From an uncultured Archangium sp. (lineage in GTDB: Bacteria > Myxococcota > Myxococcia > Myxococcales > Myxococcaceae): a DNA stretch of 6,185 nucleotides. The stretch is taken from positions 1-6,185 of the forward strand of contig CAMLFP010000339.1 of NCBI GenBank assembly GCA_946479335.1. The letters are read 5' to 3'. Position 1 is the stretch's first letter; every line of letters begins with the position of its first letter. Below, in pieces: positions 1 to 6,065 of this stretch. The notes below the pieces were generated by a model that was not told the DNA's origin, made no database searches, and worked only from the letters and a program-made list of their open reading frames with translations. The position numbers and the translations under genes are program-made.

Positions 1-4
1 CGTC

Positions 5-793
5 TCAGGCCTCGGGCGGCGAGTTGATGGCGGCGGCGATCTGCCGGAGCACCTTGCGCGGCGCCAGCCGCGTGGAGAACGCGGTGATGGCGTTCAAGAA
101 CCCGTGGATGGCCAGCACCTCGCCCTGCTGCATCGCCTCGTACGCGTCGGCGGCGACCTCTTCCGCGGTGGCGACGGTGGGCGACTTGAAGAGCCGCGTA
201 CCGCCGATGCCCGCGGTGGCCGCGAAGCTGGTGTGCGTCGCGCCCGGGCAGTGACAGGTCACCGTGACGCCGGAGTTCCGCAGCTCGTGCGCGAGGCCCT
301 CGCTGAACGAGAGCACGAAGGCCTTGGTCGCGTAGTACGTCGACATGTACGGCCCGGGCTGGAAACCGGCGGTCGACGCGATGTTGAGGATCTTCCCCTC
401 CTTCCGCTCCCGCATCTCGCGGCCGAAGAGGTGACACAGCTCGAGCAGCGCGGTGCAGTTGAGGTTCACCATCTCCGCTTCTTTTTCCAGCGGCGAGTCG
501 AGGAAGTCGCCGGAGGTGCCGTAGCCCGCGTTGTTGACCAGCACGTTGACGGTGAGGTTGCGCTCCTTCACCGCGGCGTACAGGCGGTGCGCGGCGCCCG
601 GCTTCGAGAGGTCTTCGGAGATGAGGTACGTCTTCGCCTGGTGGATGCGCAGGCGTTCCGCCACCGCCTCCAGCTTCGCGGTGTTGCGCGCGGTGAGGAT
701 GACGTCGAAGCCGTCGCGGGCGAAGAGCGTGGCGAACTGCTCCCCGAGGCCCGCGGAGGCGCCGGTGATGAGAGCGACAGGTCGTTGAGCCAT
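5..793 (-). CDS. Short-chain dehydrogenase/reductase (SDR), NAD(P)-dependent, DltE-like
   Basis: Complete 262-residue classical SDR with a Rossmann fold, expected to oxidise or reduce a hydroxyl/carbonyl group on an unknown substrate in the cytoplasm. Visible motifs: TGASAGLG at residues 10-17 (dinucleotide-binding glycine motif), NNAG at 87-90, an Asn at 112 in the NLN segment, and the catalytic Ser140, Tyr153 and Lys157 (YYATK), followed by PG at the usual place after the next strand. Arg36 after the second beta strand (TAR) favours NADP(H), an inference from family rules. Length and motif spacing fit the COG0300/DltE-like group. The frame stays open upstream to 949, but that extension would cover the start of the divergent neighbour and lies before the first beta strand. 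The Met at 793 is preceded by AGAGAG six bases away. The stop lies at the left edge of the window, so the downstream neighbour is unknown. Family assignment is strong; the substrate cannot be told. Confidence 0.96.
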   Translation of the reverse strand: MAQRPVALITGASAGLGEQFATLFARDGFDVILTARNTAKLEAVAERLRIHQAKTYLISEDLSKPGAAHRLYAAVKERNLTVNVLVNNAGYGTSGDFLDSPLEKEAEMVNLNCTALLELCHLFGREMRERKEGKILNIASTAGFQPGPYMSTYYATKAFVLSFSEGLAHELRNSGVTVTCHCPGATHTSFAATAGIGGTRLFKSPTVATAEEVAADAYEAMQQGEVLAIHGFLNAITAFSTRLAPRKVLRQIAAAINSPPEA

Positions 794-827
794 GCGCCGC
801 TCTCTAGCAGTGCTATGCCCGGCGACC
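794..827. promoter_or_regulatory. 34-bp divergent intergenic region with small palindrome
   Basis: This short gap separates the start codons of the SDR gene (minus) and the DUF6918-like gene (plus), so any promoters must overlap each other or lie inside the neighbouring coding ends. It holds the perfect 11-nt palindrome TAGCAGTGCTA (805-815, five-base arms around one base), placed where one bound protein could affect both genes. The AGAGAG Shine-Dalgarno-like sequence for the SDR is at 800-805 read on the minus strand. On the plus strand, TGCTATG (811-817) lies about 10 bases before the ATG and there is no clear Shine-Dalgarno, so a leaderless transcript is possible. Promoter assignment is inference. 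Confidence 0.4.
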
Positions 828-1268
828 ATGTCCTCCCTTCCTGAAGTGCTCACCGACGCGGGGAAAAAGCCCTCTGTCGTGGCCGACTGCCTGACGCTCA
901 TCGACGCCGAGGTCTCCGACAAAGGCGGCTTCTCCGGGCTGGCCATCAAGGCCGGCTACGCGGCGGTGAAGGGCGTGAAGCCCGGCTTCATCAAAGACGC
1001 CGTGGAGTCGCTGCTGCCCGAGTTCGCGCGCGCGCTCGACCCGATGTTCCAGGAGGCGAAGACGAAGGGCGCTCCGGTGTCAGCGCACTTCAGCGCCAAC
1101 GCGAGCCGCGTGGCCGACGCGCTGCTGGCCATCACCGACGCCAAGGCGCAGAAGTCGCCGCACGGCGTGGTGAAGGGCGCGTACGAGAAGCTGCGCGGCA
1201 CCGCGAAGAAGAACGTGGAGGCCGCCGTGCCCCGCCTCGGCCGCCTCATCGAGAAGCACGCGGGCTGA
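828..1268 (+). CDS. Small soluble protein resembling DUF6918 family
   Basis: 146-residue alpha-helical protein without signal peptide or membrane segment, so presumably cytoplasmic. The pattern of an N-terminal VVADCLTLIDAEV segment, a GLAIKAGYAAVKGVKPG segment, then a LLPEFARALDP segment, and a C-terminal alanine/lysine helix containing GVVKGAYEKLRG and ending in an LGRLIEKH segment, resembles the uncharacterised actinobacterial and myxobacterial family I remember as DUF6918. No catalytic motif is visible and no function is known to me. The start is taken at the ATG of 828. An in-frame ATG at 792 would add 12 residues but would overlap the divergent SDR start, and the conserved-looking sequence begins after 828. 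No good Shine-Dalgarno precedes 828. The gene ends 5 bp from the converging lipoprotein gene. It is real by codon bias and by the family-like pattern; the family name is from memory and would need a profile search. Confidence 0.85.
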   Translation: MSSLPEVLTDAGKKPSVVADCLTLIDAEVSDKGGFSGLAIKAGYAAVKGVKPGFIKDAVESLLPEFARALDPMFQEAKTKGAPVSAHFSANASRVADALLAITDAKAQKSPHGVVKGAYEKLRGTAKKNVEAAVPRLGRLIEKHAG

Positions 1269-1273
1269 AGCGG

Positions 1274-2104
1274 CTACTTCTTCTCGAAGAGCTGGTTCTT
1301 CTCGTTCTGGTTGGCGACGCGGATGCCGAGGACCTCGGCGTTGATGAGGCGGCCCGCGCCCCAGTCTTCCGCGCCGCCGCCGAAGCTCAACGTCTCGCCC
1401 GCGGCCTTCTCGGAGACCTTCGCCACGCGCTTGGTCTTCACGTCGACGGCCGTCTTGCCCAGCTTGAAGCCCACGCGCGCCGAGAGCCCCAGCTTGCTGG
1501 TCTTCTCGAACTCCTTGGCGTCCTTCATCGAGGTCATCGGCAGGTCGAAGGTGAGGGGCTTCGCCGTCCACACGTTCTGCGTCAGCTCCGAGCCCTCGTG
1601 CACCGCCGAGGCGCCGGGGTCGATGGCCTTCGCCTCGCTCCACGCCAGCGCGATGCGGCCGATGGAGTCTTCACAGTCGATGGTGCCCGGCATCTCGATG
1701 GTGAACTTGCCGGCCACCTCGTCGTAGGGCGACAGCTTCAGCCCGCGCAGCTTGATGAGGTACTGCTTGCCGCGCGCGGCCTCCGCGACCTCCTTGCGCT
1801 TCGCCGCGTTGGCCTTCTGTTCGGCCGCGGTGTCGCCGGGCGCCTTGCCGCCGAAGAGCGCCCACAGGCCTTCAGGGCACGGCCCGTCGGAGACGATGAC
1901 CGTCGCCTGCGTGTCGTCGTACGGCACCGGCAGCGTCGCCGCGGCGACCTTCGGGTTCTTCTTCGCGTCGTCGGCGGCTTCCTTCTCCTTCGCCTCGACG
2001 GCCTGCTTCTTCTTGAGCTCCTCCAATTGCTGCTGCGCTTTGGAGCCGCTCTGGTTGCACGCGAGCATCGCCATCAAGAACAAGCCACCGAGGAGCCGTC
2101 GCAT
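1274..2104 (-). CDS. Predicted lipoprotein of unknown function
   Basis: 276-residue protein starting with a lipoprotein signal peptide: MRRLLGG, a hydrophobic stretch, then the lipobox-like AMLAC with Cys16 as the lipid-attachment residue. The residue after Cys is Asn, not the Asp that holds lipoproteins in the inner membrane, so outer-membrane sorting is the default guess. Residues about 22-50 are a charged Lys/Glu/Ala/Gln-rich helix, probably a tether or coiled coil. The rest looks like a mixed beta-rich globular domain with Cys76 (GPCPEG) and Cys144 (DCEDS), which could form one disulfide in the periplasm. It includes a second charged helix at about 93-112. I do not recognise the family. 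The start at 2104 is chosen because it gives a typical signal peptide; a TTG at 2140 would add 12 residues before it. The gene is divergent from another lipoprotein gene, so the two may share regulation and location. Confidence 0.86.
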   Translation of the reverse strand: MRRLLGGLFLMAMLACNQSGSKAQQQLEELKKKQAVEAKEKEAADDAKKNPKVAAATLPVPYDDTQATVIVSDGPCPEGLWALFGGKAPGDTAAEQKANAAKRKEVAEAARGKQYLIKLRGLKLSPYDEVAGKFTIEMPGTIDCEDSIGRIALAWSEAKAIDPGASAVHEGSELTQNVWTAKPLTFDLPMTSMKDAKEFEKTSKLGLSARVGFKLGKTAVDVKTKRVAKVSEKAAGETLSFGGGAEDWGAGRLINAEVLGIRVANQNEKNQLFEKK

Positions 2105-2181
2105 GGCGGCGCACTCTGACGCACAACGTGCGTGGTGCAAAGAAGGTGAATCGCGCGCGGCAGCGGTGCTTTGGTCCCCAT
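2105..2181. promoter_or_regulatory. Divergent promoter region of two lipoprotein genes, with inverted repeat
   Basis: A 77-bp gap between two divergent start codons must hold both promoters. At 2119-2133 it contains a perfect hairpin-type dyad, ACGCAC-AAC-GTGCGT. This is flanked by a second pair of arms, GCAC at 2111-2114 and GTGC at 2135-2138. The nested dyad spans 28 bp and sits next to the minus-strand start at 2104, which fits an operator or a 5'-leader stem-loop of the minus-strand gene. On the plus strand AAAGAAGG (2139-2146) is purine-rich but is placed for a GTG at 2146, not for the preferred ATG at 2182. No clear -35/-10 pair is recognisable by eye. Confidence 0.45.
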
Positions 2182-3501
2182 ATGTCTGTACGCAGCTTGT
2201 GGTGGCTCGCGGTGCTGGGTTCGTGCGCGGCGCAACAATCGGCGACGCGCGCCGACGGCCCCCGCGACGAGCCGAAGCGCGCCGCGGCGAGCGACTCGGA
2301 GGTCGACGTCGCCCGCGCGTGGGAAGACACCCCCGAGGAGAAGGCCGCGCCGCAGCGCCCGCCTCCCGAGCCGCTGCCGCCCGACCGCTTCAAGAACTTC
2401 AAGGACGCGTTGAACGCGGGCGCAGACGCGCTCAAGCGCAACCGCGCCGACGAGGCGAAGACGCAGGCGCAACGCGCGGTGCAGGAGGCGGCGACCCTCG
2501 ACGGCGACGCGCGCGCGCAGGCGGGGCAACTGCTCTTCAAGGTGACGCTGGCCGCGGGTGACGTCAGCGCCACGCAGGCGGCCATCGAGGCGTGGCGCAG
2601 CGCGTGCGGCCCGGAGCGCACCGAGAGCTGCCGCAGCCAGGCCAACGCCGCGCTGACGCAGCTCGCGAAGAAAGACCCGAAGAACAAGGCGCTGGCGCGC
2701 GACGCCGCCGAGGCCGTCGATGACGAGGTGTGCGCGGCGAAGGCCGACAAGGCGCCGAAGCCGCAGCCCTGTGAAGCCACCGCGTTGAGCCGCGCGCGCA
2801 AGTCAGGCGACGGGTGGCTGACGGCGAAGCTGCTGCTGGCCCAGGCGCTGCGCGACGACGACAACGACAAGAAGCTGCTCAACGCCGAGAAGGCGTGCAC
2901 CGCGCCGCAGTGCGCGAGCCTGCGCAAGAAGGCGCTGCAGAAGCTGGTGGCCCGCGCGAAGGCCGACAACAAGCCCGACGAGGCGCTGCAGTACGCGCTG
3001 CGCGAGGTGGTGGTGGGCAACGAGAACCTCTCGCCGCAGGAGCGCCGCTTCACCCGCACCGCCACCCTGGAGGCCGCGTGCGTGGCGTACGACAAGGCGC
3101 ACAAGCCCGGCGAGTGCCGCGCGGTCGAGAAGAAGACCCTGGGCTACTGGACCTTCCGCGACTGGAGCCGCGACAAGCCGTCGCCCTCCCTCACGCCGGA
3201 GCAGGTGAAGCAGGTCAACGAGCACTTCGCGCCGCTGCTGCAGGAGTGCCTCGCGGAGCAGGCCAAACGCATGACGCCGCCCGACGCGCAGAAGTTCGAC
3301 GTGCGCTGGGTGGTGTTCAGTGACGGCCGCGTCGGCGAAGCGCACCTGCGCAAGGACCTCGACGGCTGGCCGCTGGCCGACTGTCTGCGCGCGCAGTTCG
3401 TCACCTGGCGCTACCCGCGCTTCGAGGGCGACTTCCAGAACGTCGAGCAGTCGTTCACCGTGCGCGCGAACGAGTTCCGCGTCTACGGCGCGCCGCGCTG
3501 A
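2182..3501 (+). CDS. Predicted lipoprotein with helical repeats and AgmX/TonB-like C-terminal domain
   Basis: 439-residue envelope protein. The N-terminus has a short basic start, a hydrophobic run and the lipobox LGSC with Cys15, followed by Ala, so an outer-membrane lipoprotein is likely. Residues 16-68 are a charged and proline-rich linker. Residues about 69-320 are alpha-helical with TPR-like character (for example ALNAGADALKRNRADEAK and LVARAKADNKPDEALQYAL). Cysteines come in close pairs: 142/150, 184/197, 239/244 and 300/312, suggesting disulfides within helical hairpins. The C-terminal domain (about 340-435) has Cys356 and Cys401 and the pattern FDVRWVVFSDGRV, DCLRAQF, WRYPRFEGD, NVEQSFTV. 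This resembles the TonB-like tail of AgmX/PglI-type myxobacterial proteins. A role in binding another envelope protein or the cell wall is inference. GTG starts at 2128 and 2146 are possible, but the 2182 ATG gives a classic lipoprotein signal. It may be transcribed with the next gene, 96 bp downstream. Confidence 0.88.
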   Translation: MSVRSLWWLAVLGSCAAQQSATRADGPRDEPKRAAASDSEVDVARAWEDTPEEKAAPQRPPPEPLPPDRFKNFKDALNAGADALKRNRADEAKTQAQRAVQEAATLDGDARAQAGQLLFKVTLAAGDVSATQAAIEAWRSACGPERTESCRSQANAALTQLAKKDPKNKALARDAAEAVDDEVCAAKADKAPKPQPCEATALSRARKSGDGWLTAKLLLAQALRDDDNDKKLLNAEKACTAPQCASLRKKALQKLVARAKADNKPDEALQYALREVVVGNENLSPQERRFTRTATLEAACVAYDKAHKPGECRAVEKKTLGYWTFRDWSRDKPSPSLTPEQVKQVNEHFAPLLQECLAEQAKRMTPPDAQKFDVRWVVFSDGRVGEAHLRKDLDGWPLADCLRAQFVTWRYPRFEGDFQNVEQSFTVRANEFRVYGAPR

Positions 3502-3597
3502 GGCCGGTGAAGTGCGCCGCGCGCGCACCTCCGTCGCCGCTGTCGGGGTGGCAAAGAACTTTCGCTGTACGGGCAGTTCGTAAGACAGTGCGGTCTG
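3502..3597 (+). promoter_or_regulatory. 96-bp intergenic region, possible promoter for the PqqD-HlyD gene
   Basis: The left half is extremely GC-rich and carries a hairpin. The right half (about 3549-3590) is noticeably richer in A/T than its surroundings, as promoters in GC-rich bacteria often are. TGGCA at 3549-3553 resembles a sigma-54 -24 element, but the matching -12 GC is not at the right distance. The ATG at 3598 has no clear Shine-Dalgarno. A promoter here is inferred from composition and gap length only. Confidence 0.3.
3512..3528 (+). terminator. GC-rich hairpin just after the helical-repeat lipoprotein gene
   Basis: GTGCGC (3512-3517) pairs perfectly with GCGCAC (3523-3528) around a 5-base loop, 11 bases after the stop codon. 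There is no run of T after it, so it is not a standard intrinsic terminator. It could slow polymerase or protect the 3' end. Chance is also plausible in such GC-rich sequence. Confidence 0.22.
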
Positions 3598-5460
3598 ATG
3601 CACGCGGAGATCGAGACCGAAGACGACCTGGTGCCTCGGCTGCGGAGCGACCTGGTCATCACTCCGTCTCCGCAGTCGCGCGGCACGCGTGACGTCAGCG
3701 ACCCGTTGGCCAACAAGACCTTCGCGCTCTACGACTTCGAGGTGACCATCGCGCGGATGCTCGACGGCAAGCGCACCGCCGGCGAGGTCATCGGCGCGGC
3801 GAACCGGCTCGGCATCCCCGTGACTTTGCCGACGCTGCGCACCTTCCTCTCACAGCTGCGCGCGTACCAGTTCATCGACACCTCGGCGCCCGCGCCTGAA
3901 GAGAGCACCACCTGGTCGCCGCGCCGCAAGTGGACCGCCGAGGCCCGCGAGCTGTACCAGAGCGCGCTCCGGCTGCTGCGCGCGGGGAAGTTCGACGACG
4001 CGCGCGGCTACGTCGACGCGCTGCTGGCCGCCGACCCCGACAACGAAGAAATCGCTCCGCTGCGCGCGCGCATCGACGCCGCGGCCGCCGGCAACCCGCA
4101 GGGTGACTTCGACGAGGCGCAGACGCCGGCGTCGCCGGTGCCCTTCTCGCTCGACGAGCTGCCGAAGCAGGAGCCGGTGGCGCCGCCTCCCCGGACGCTG
4201 CCGGTGCCCTCGCTGGGCGGCGTCGACGTCACCGAGCCGATGGTGGCCACCACCGCGCCGCCTCGCACCTCGTCGCTGCAAAGCCTCGCCATCGAGACCA
4301 TCGCGCCGCTGATGCCACTGCCCAGCGCGCGGCCCTCCGCCCCGGAGCCCGACGCGCCGCCGATGTCGTCATCGCTCTCGAACGTGTCGGTCGACGTCGA
4401 CGCGCCGCCGATGTCGTCGTCGCTCTCGAACGTACCGGTCGACGTCGACGCGCCGCCCATCTCTTCGTCGCTCTCGAGCGTGCCCATCGAGGTGACGGCG
4501 CCGCAGGCCGAAGCGCTGCCAGCGCCAGAACCCGAGGTCACCGCGCCCGACGCGGAGCCGTTGCCGACGACGGAGCTCCCCGCGACGCGCGCGCCCACGA
4601 AGAAGAAGTCGAAGCTGCCGTTGGTGGTGGCCGCCGTCGCGCTGCTGGCCATCGCCGGGGTGCTGCTGCGGCCCGTCGACGCGCGGCCCACGGTGAGCTG
4701 TACGCTCGCCTCGGTGCCCGTCGCCACCCTCGTCATGCCGCGCGCCGGCACGGTGAAGGAGGCGCAGGTGCAGTCGGGTGAGTTCGTCAGCAAGGGCACC
4801 GTCATCGCGCGCCTCGAGGTTTCGCTCGACGACACCCCGGGCGCGTTCTCCGCGAAGCAGGACGCGCTGGAGAATCAGCTCGCCGAGCTCCGCCGCGCGG
4901 CGCCGCCCGCGAAGGTGAAGAAGGCGAAGGCCGCGGTGAAGAAGGCCGAGAGCGCGCTCAAGGCCGCGCAGAAGGCGCTCGCGAAGGCGAAGGGCAAGAA
5001 GGTCGCCGCCGCGCAGAAGGCCGTGAACAGCAAGGAGGCCGCGCTGACCAGGGCGACGGCCGCGCTCGAGGCGCTGACGCACGACGCGGAGCGCGCGGAG
5101 CTCAAGAACTCGCTGCAGCAGCTCTCCGACGAGCAGGCGGCGGCAGCGGAGCGCCTGTCGCACTCCACCATCGAGGCGCCCGCCGACGGCGTGGTGCTGC
5201 TGCCGGAGCTCCCCGCGACGCTGGAGGCGAACGCGACGTTCGCGCAGCTGGTCGACCCGAAGATGCTGGTGCAGCCTGACGGCGCGCTCCCCGAGGGCGC
5301 GACGAAGGCCACCCTCAAGCTGGGGACCAGCGAGCGCCCGGTGAACCTCCAGAACGGGAAGGCCACGGTGACCATCGACCCGGCGCTGGTGAACGCGAAG
5401 GGCGAGCTCATCTTCCCCGGCAAGAAGCAGCCGTGGGTGCTGACCCTGCTGCGCCGCTGA
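3598..5460 (+). CDS. PqqD-like domain fused to HlyD-type membrane fusion protein
   Basis: 620-residue single-pass membrane protein. Residues about 12-94 resemble a PqqD-like winged-helix domain (SDPLANKTFALYDFE, then ARMLDGKRTAGEV and FLSQLRAYQFI); such domains bind peptide substrates in RiPP systems. Residues 112-160 form a TPR-like helix pair. Residues 165-335 are a Pro/Ser/Thr-rich linker with three 16-residue repeats (252-299). TKKKSK precedes one transmembrane helix at about 340-357, so the N-terminal half should be cytoplasmic and the C-terminal half periplasmic. The periplasmic part has a first half-lipoyl motif (VMPRAGTVKEAQVQSGEFV, 379-397), an Ala/Lys-rich coiled coil (about 418-521), a second half-lipoyl motif (STIEAPADGVV, 523-533) and a beta-rich end. 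This is the architecture of HlyD/MFP adaptors, which bridge an inner-membrane transporter to an outer-membrane channel. No transporter, M50 protease or radical SAM enzyme lies in the window. ATG 3598 is the first in-frame start. Likely cotranscribed with the next gene. The HlyD half is well supported; the PqqD call is moderate and its role inferred. Confidence 0.9.
   Translation: MHAEIETEDDLVPRLRSDLVITPSPQSRGTRDVSDPLANKTFALYDFEVTIARMLDGKRTAGEVIGAANRLGIPVTLPTLRTFLSQLRAYQFIDTSAPAPEESTTWSPRRKWTAEARELYQSALRLLRAGKFDDARGYVDALLAADPDNEEIAPLRARIDAAAAGNPQGDFDEAQTPASPVPFSLDELPKQEPVAPPPRTLPVPSLGGVDVTEPMVATTAPPRTSSLQSLAIETIAPLMPLPSARPSAPEPDAPPMSSSLSNVSVDVDAPPMSSSLSNVPVDVDAPPISSSLSSVPIEVTAPQAEALPAPEPEVTAPDAEPLPTTELPATRAPTKKKSKLPLVVAAVALLAIAGVLLRPVDARPTVSCTLASVPVATLVMPRAGTVKEAQVQSGEFVSKGTVIARLEVSLDDTPGAFSAKQDALENQLAELRRAAPPAKVKKAKAAVKKAESALKAAQKALAKAKGKKVAAAQKAVNSKEAALTRATAALEALTHDAERAELKNSLQQLSDEQAAAAERLSHSTIEAPADGVVLLPELPATLEANATFAQLVDPKMLVQPDGALPEGATKATLKLGTSERPVNLQNGKATVTIDPALVNAKGELIFPGKKQPWVLTLLRR
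4351..4494 (+). repeat. Three in-frame 48-bp tandem repeats (16-residue unit) in the linker
   Basis: Units at 4351-4398, 4399-4446 and 4447-4494 encode DAPPMSSSLSNVSVDV, DAPPMSSSLSNVPVDV and DAPPISSSLSSVPIEV. Units 1 and 2 differ at only 3 of 48 bases, while unit 3 differs from unit 2 at about 9, so the 1/2 duplication is the more recent or the better homogenised. They lie in the predicted cytoplasmic, disordered linker between the TPR-like region and the transmembrane helix. A looser repeat of EVTAP follows directly after. Copy number may vary between strains. Confidence 0.93.
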
Positions 5461-5465
5461 AGGAG
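5460..5465 (+). promoter_or_regulatory. Shine-Dalgarno AAGGAG of the 139-residue membrane protein gene
   Basis: AAGGAG begins at the last base of the upstream stop codon and ends four bases before the ATG at 5470. It is the clearest ribosome binding site in the window. Its overlap with the preceding stop suggests translational coupling between the PqqD-HlyD chimera and the downstream gene. Confidence 0.8.
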
Positions 5466-5469
5466 CCGC

Positions 5470-5889
5470 ATGCGCAACGTGCTGGTCGCCCTGGCGTTGA
5501 TGCTGGTGCTCGCGGGCGTCGCCCGGCTGCTGCGGCGCCGGCGCGTGGCGCTGCTGACCGCGGCCCGCGCGCAGCGGCTGCCGCCCTGCACCTGTACCCT
5601 CCGCCGAACGCTGTCGTGGGCTCGCTTCACGCGCGTTGACGCGTACCTGCTCGACGGCGTGCTGGTGGTGCTGACATTCAACGGCGCGCTGCGCATCTTC
5701 CGCGACGGCGCGCGCACCGAGCCGATGCCCGGCTGGCCCTTCCGCTTCGCCGACGTGGTCGCCCGCGAGGTGACGCGCGAGAACGACGAAGTGAAGGTGA
5801 CGTACGAAGGCTTCGCCGGGGGCACGCTGACGATGCGCGGGCTGCCGCACGAAGCGCAACAGCAGGTGCTGCGCGCGCTGAAGGCGTGA
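5470..5889 (+). CDS. Small membrane-anchored protein, unknown function
   Basis: 139-residue protein with one N-terminal hydrophobic helix (about residues 3-18) followed by RLLRRRR. By the positive-inside rule the rest of the protein should lie in the cytoplasm. After the anchor comes Cys40-x-Cys42, then a run of likely beta strands (VDAYLLDGVLVVLTFNGALRIFRDG, and DEVKVTYEGFAGGTLTMRG in two blocks) and a final helix (HEAQQQVLRALKA). Several strands capped by a helix would fit a bacterial PH-like fold, but this is a guess from pattern and I do not recognise the family. The start is supported by AAGGAG four bases upstream, and it begins 9 bp after the upstream stop, so the two genes very probably form an operon and may work together. 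Its last 18 codons or so belong to the tandem repeat module that follows, so the C-terminus may have been shaped by, or be the source of, that repeat. Confidence 0.8.
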   Translation: MRNVLVALALMLVLAGVARLLRRRRVALLTAARAQRLPPCTCTLRRTLSWARFTRVDAYLLDGVLVVLTFNGALRIFRDGARTEPMPGWPFRFADVVAREVTRENDEVKVTYEGFAGGTLTMRGLPHEAQQQVLRALKA

Positions 5890-5903
5890 TGCGCGCAGCG
5901 TAT

Positions 5904-5937
5904 CCACCAGAACGACGCAGAGTTCCTACCGACGGTA
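5904..5937 (+). repeat. 34-bp core, copy A, with CTACCG-A-CGGTAG dyad
   Basis: The core begins CCACCAGAACGACGCAG and ends in a dyad. It matches copy B at 29 of 34 and copy C at 29 of 34 positions. The dyad here extends to six-base arms around one A (5926-5938), one base past the core. Confidence 0.85.
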
Positions 5938-5952
5938 GTGACGCACGTGAGG

Positions 5953-5984
5953 CGTCAGCGCGGTGAGCGGCGTCACAGCTGACG
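5953..5984 (+). other. Stem-loop at start of repeat copy B
   Basis: CGTCAGC (5953-5959) pairs with GCTGACG (5978-5984). Inside it, GTGA (5963-5966) pairs with TCAC (5973-5976), giving 11 base pairs with a small internal loop. No T-run follows, so it is not a standard terminator. It lies 64 bases after the stop of the 139-residue gene and could form in its transcript. Confidence 0.5.
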
Positions 5985-6004
5985 GCGTGACACACGCAAC
6001 GCGT

Positions 6005-6038
6005 CCACCAGAGTGACGCGGAGTTCCCACCGACGGTG
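6005..6038 (+). repeat. 34-bp core, copy B, with CACCG-A-CGGTG dyad
   Basis: It matches copy C at 30 of 34 positions. The dyad (6028-6038) keeps five-base arms around the central A, with a C-G pair where copy A has a T-A pair. Confidence 0.85.
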
Positions 6039-6065
6039 CGGTGCACATCAGGCGCAGCGGTGCGC

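Noticed and set aside
104..844. 246-codon plus-strand open frame opposite the SDR gene
   Set aside because: Arg/Glu/Val-rich shadow of a complete SDR with all catalytic motifs.
794..949. Longer N-terminus of the SDR beginning at 949
   Set aside because: It would overlap the divergent DUF6918-like gene, adds residues before the Rossmann fold, and a ribosome binding site fits the start at 793.
1249..1287. Bidirectional terminator between the convergent genes (TCGAGAAG/CTTCTCGA arms, 23-base loop)
   Set aside because: Both arms lie in coding ends that encode Glu-Lys on opposite strands, which makes the complementarity automatic; loop is long and there is no T-run.
1872..3104. 410-codon minus-strand open frame across the two lipoprotein genes
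   Set aside because: Low-complexity Ala/Ser/Arg translation, crosses the divergent promoter region and is opposite a gene with a lipobox and recognisable C-terminal domain.
3549..3565. Sigma-54 promoter upstream of the PqqD-HlyD gene
   Set aside because: TGGCA is present, but the -12 element reads TTTC instead of TTGC at the required spacing, so the essential GC doublet is missing.
4909..5085. Histone H1-like DNA-binding tail in the Ala/Lys-rich part of the chimera
   Set aside because: The segment lies on the periplasmic side between the two half-lipoyl motifs, where HlyD-type proteins carry their coiled-coil hairpin.
4369..5907. 512-codon open frame on the minus strand opposite the PqqD-HlyD gene and its neighbour
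   Set aside because: Arg/His/Leu/Gly-rich translation without domains, antisense to two well-supported genes; typical artefact of high GC at third positions.
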